DNA from: Mycolicibacterium peregrinum
GTDB taxonomy: Bacteria; Actinomycetota; Actinomycetes; Mycobacteriales; Mycobacteriaceae
DNA length: 64,000 nucleotides
Reading direction: 5' to 3'
Assembly: GCF_002102345.1 (NCBI RefSeq)
Contig: NZ_LQPP01000067.1
Location: 18,752 to 82,751 of the forward strand
Shown: positions 63,954 through 64,000 of the stretch, one piece after another
Position numbering within the stretch: position 1 is the stretch's first letter
Layout of the letters: each line of letters begins with the position of its first letter
Translations under genes and position numbers: made by a program
The notes under the pieces: model-generated
Told to the model about the DNA's origin: nothing
The model's database searches: none
What the model saw: only the letters and a program-made list of their open reading frames with translations

Positions 63954-64000
63954 TTGGCGATGCTGGCCAGGATTTGGTCGGCGGTCTTGGTCCACACGTA
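63920..64000 (-). CDS. Transposase, C-terminal 26 residues only (IS630-like)
   Basis: Read leftward from the window edge the frame gives VWTKTADQILASIANYCLR followed by INDSGQ and a TAG stop. 'WTKTADxILxSIAxxCxRI...SG' is how several IS630-family transposases end, as far as I recall. The stop codon is formed partly by the TA target bases. The rest of the gene lies outside the window. Confidence 0.6.
   Translation of the reverse strand, partial: YVWTKTADQILASIANYCLRINDSGQ
63923..64000 (-). mobile_element. End of an IS630-like insertion sequence (continues past the window)
   Basis: The sequence changes from mmpL to foreign DNA directly after a TA dinucleotide (63921-63922), which fits the TA target of IS630/Tc1-type elements. 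The terminus reads CTGTCCTGAG inward. The element carries the C-terminus of a transposase on the minus strand. The family assignment rests on the TA site and on the protein tail and is not certain. Confidence 0.65.

Noticed and set aside
1..64000. CRISPR arrays, tRNA, rRNA, riboswitches
   Set aside because: I looked for regularly spaced repeats, cloverleaf-like sequences and known riboswitch cores and saw none. A covariance-model search would be decisive and was not possible.

Overview
The window is GC-rich chromosomal DNA of a rapidly growing mycobacterium (Mycolicibacterium). The evidence is MmpL/MmpS genes, PapA3, a PE-PPE-domain hydrolase, FadD/FadE genes, a chromosomal aac(2')-I, and gene order that mirrors, in reverse, the M. 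tuberculosis Rv0244c-Rv0265c block (fadE5, flavin reductase, sdh1, nirBD, sirohydrochlorin chelatase, HemD-type regulator, narK3, aac, pxpC, pxpB, FecB-like lipoprotein). The aac(2')-I protein, including its N-terminus, resembles my memory of the M. fortuitum enzyme, so a member of the M. fortuitum group is likely. Species-level placement is inference.

Layout. 0-4.2 kb: a Baeyer-Villiger-type monooxygenase (cut by the window edge), a zinc alcohol dehydrogenase and an MFS transporter fused to a universal-stress domain. 4.2-5.2 kb: divergent ohrR/ohr peroxide defence. 5.2-10.9 kb: an agmatine catabolic operon (aguB, aguA, amidohydrolase, permease) opposite a TetR regulator, with a palindromic operator between them. 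10.9-17 kb: small secreted proteins (one hemophore-like), a YeiH-family exporter with a coupled 29-residue membrane peptide, a siderophore-binding lipoprotein, a queuosine-precursor transporter, pxpBC and aac(2')-I. 17-24.4 kb: nitrate/nitrite assimilation (narK, nnaR, sirohydrochlorin chelatase, nirBD). 24.4-28.2 kb: a MocR regulator with a divergent EamA exporter, a secreted protein and a PEP-mutase/isocitrate-lyase-like protein. 28.3-32.3 kb: the four-gene succinate dehydrogenase 1 operon behind a perfect Crp-like palindrome.

33.2-52.1 kb is the centrepiece: a complete trehalose polyphleate (TPP) locus. fadD23, a PE-PPE hydrolase, mmpL10 and papA3 lie on the minus strand, divergent from a bimodular type I polyketide synthase of 3,696 residues. 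FadD23 should load the starter, Pks should build the polyunsaturated phleic chains, PapA3 should acylate trehalose, MmpL10 should export the intermediate and the PE hydrolase should finish acylation outside. Module 1 of the synthase has no dehydratase although the product needs one, and its ketoreductase has A-type signatures. 52.2-57.3 kb carries a DUF3556 membrane protein, an NAD(P)-binding oxidoreductase and fadE5. 57.3-61.5 kb carries a phospholipase D-like protein, DUF1361, a hypothetical protein, and a DUF4235/holin-like/DUF3618 envelope cluster. The right end has a TetR regulator, mmpS and an mmpL that is broken by the end of an IS630-like insertion sequence running out of the window.

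Two recurring themes stand out. Many genes between 4.6 and 24.3 kb have a TANNNT-type hexamer six or seven bases before the start codon, the signature of leaderless mRNAs. Long hairpins, one with 24-bp perfect arms, follow several gene ends, and two of them share one repeated arm sequence. I saw no tRNA, rRNA, CRISPR array or prophage.
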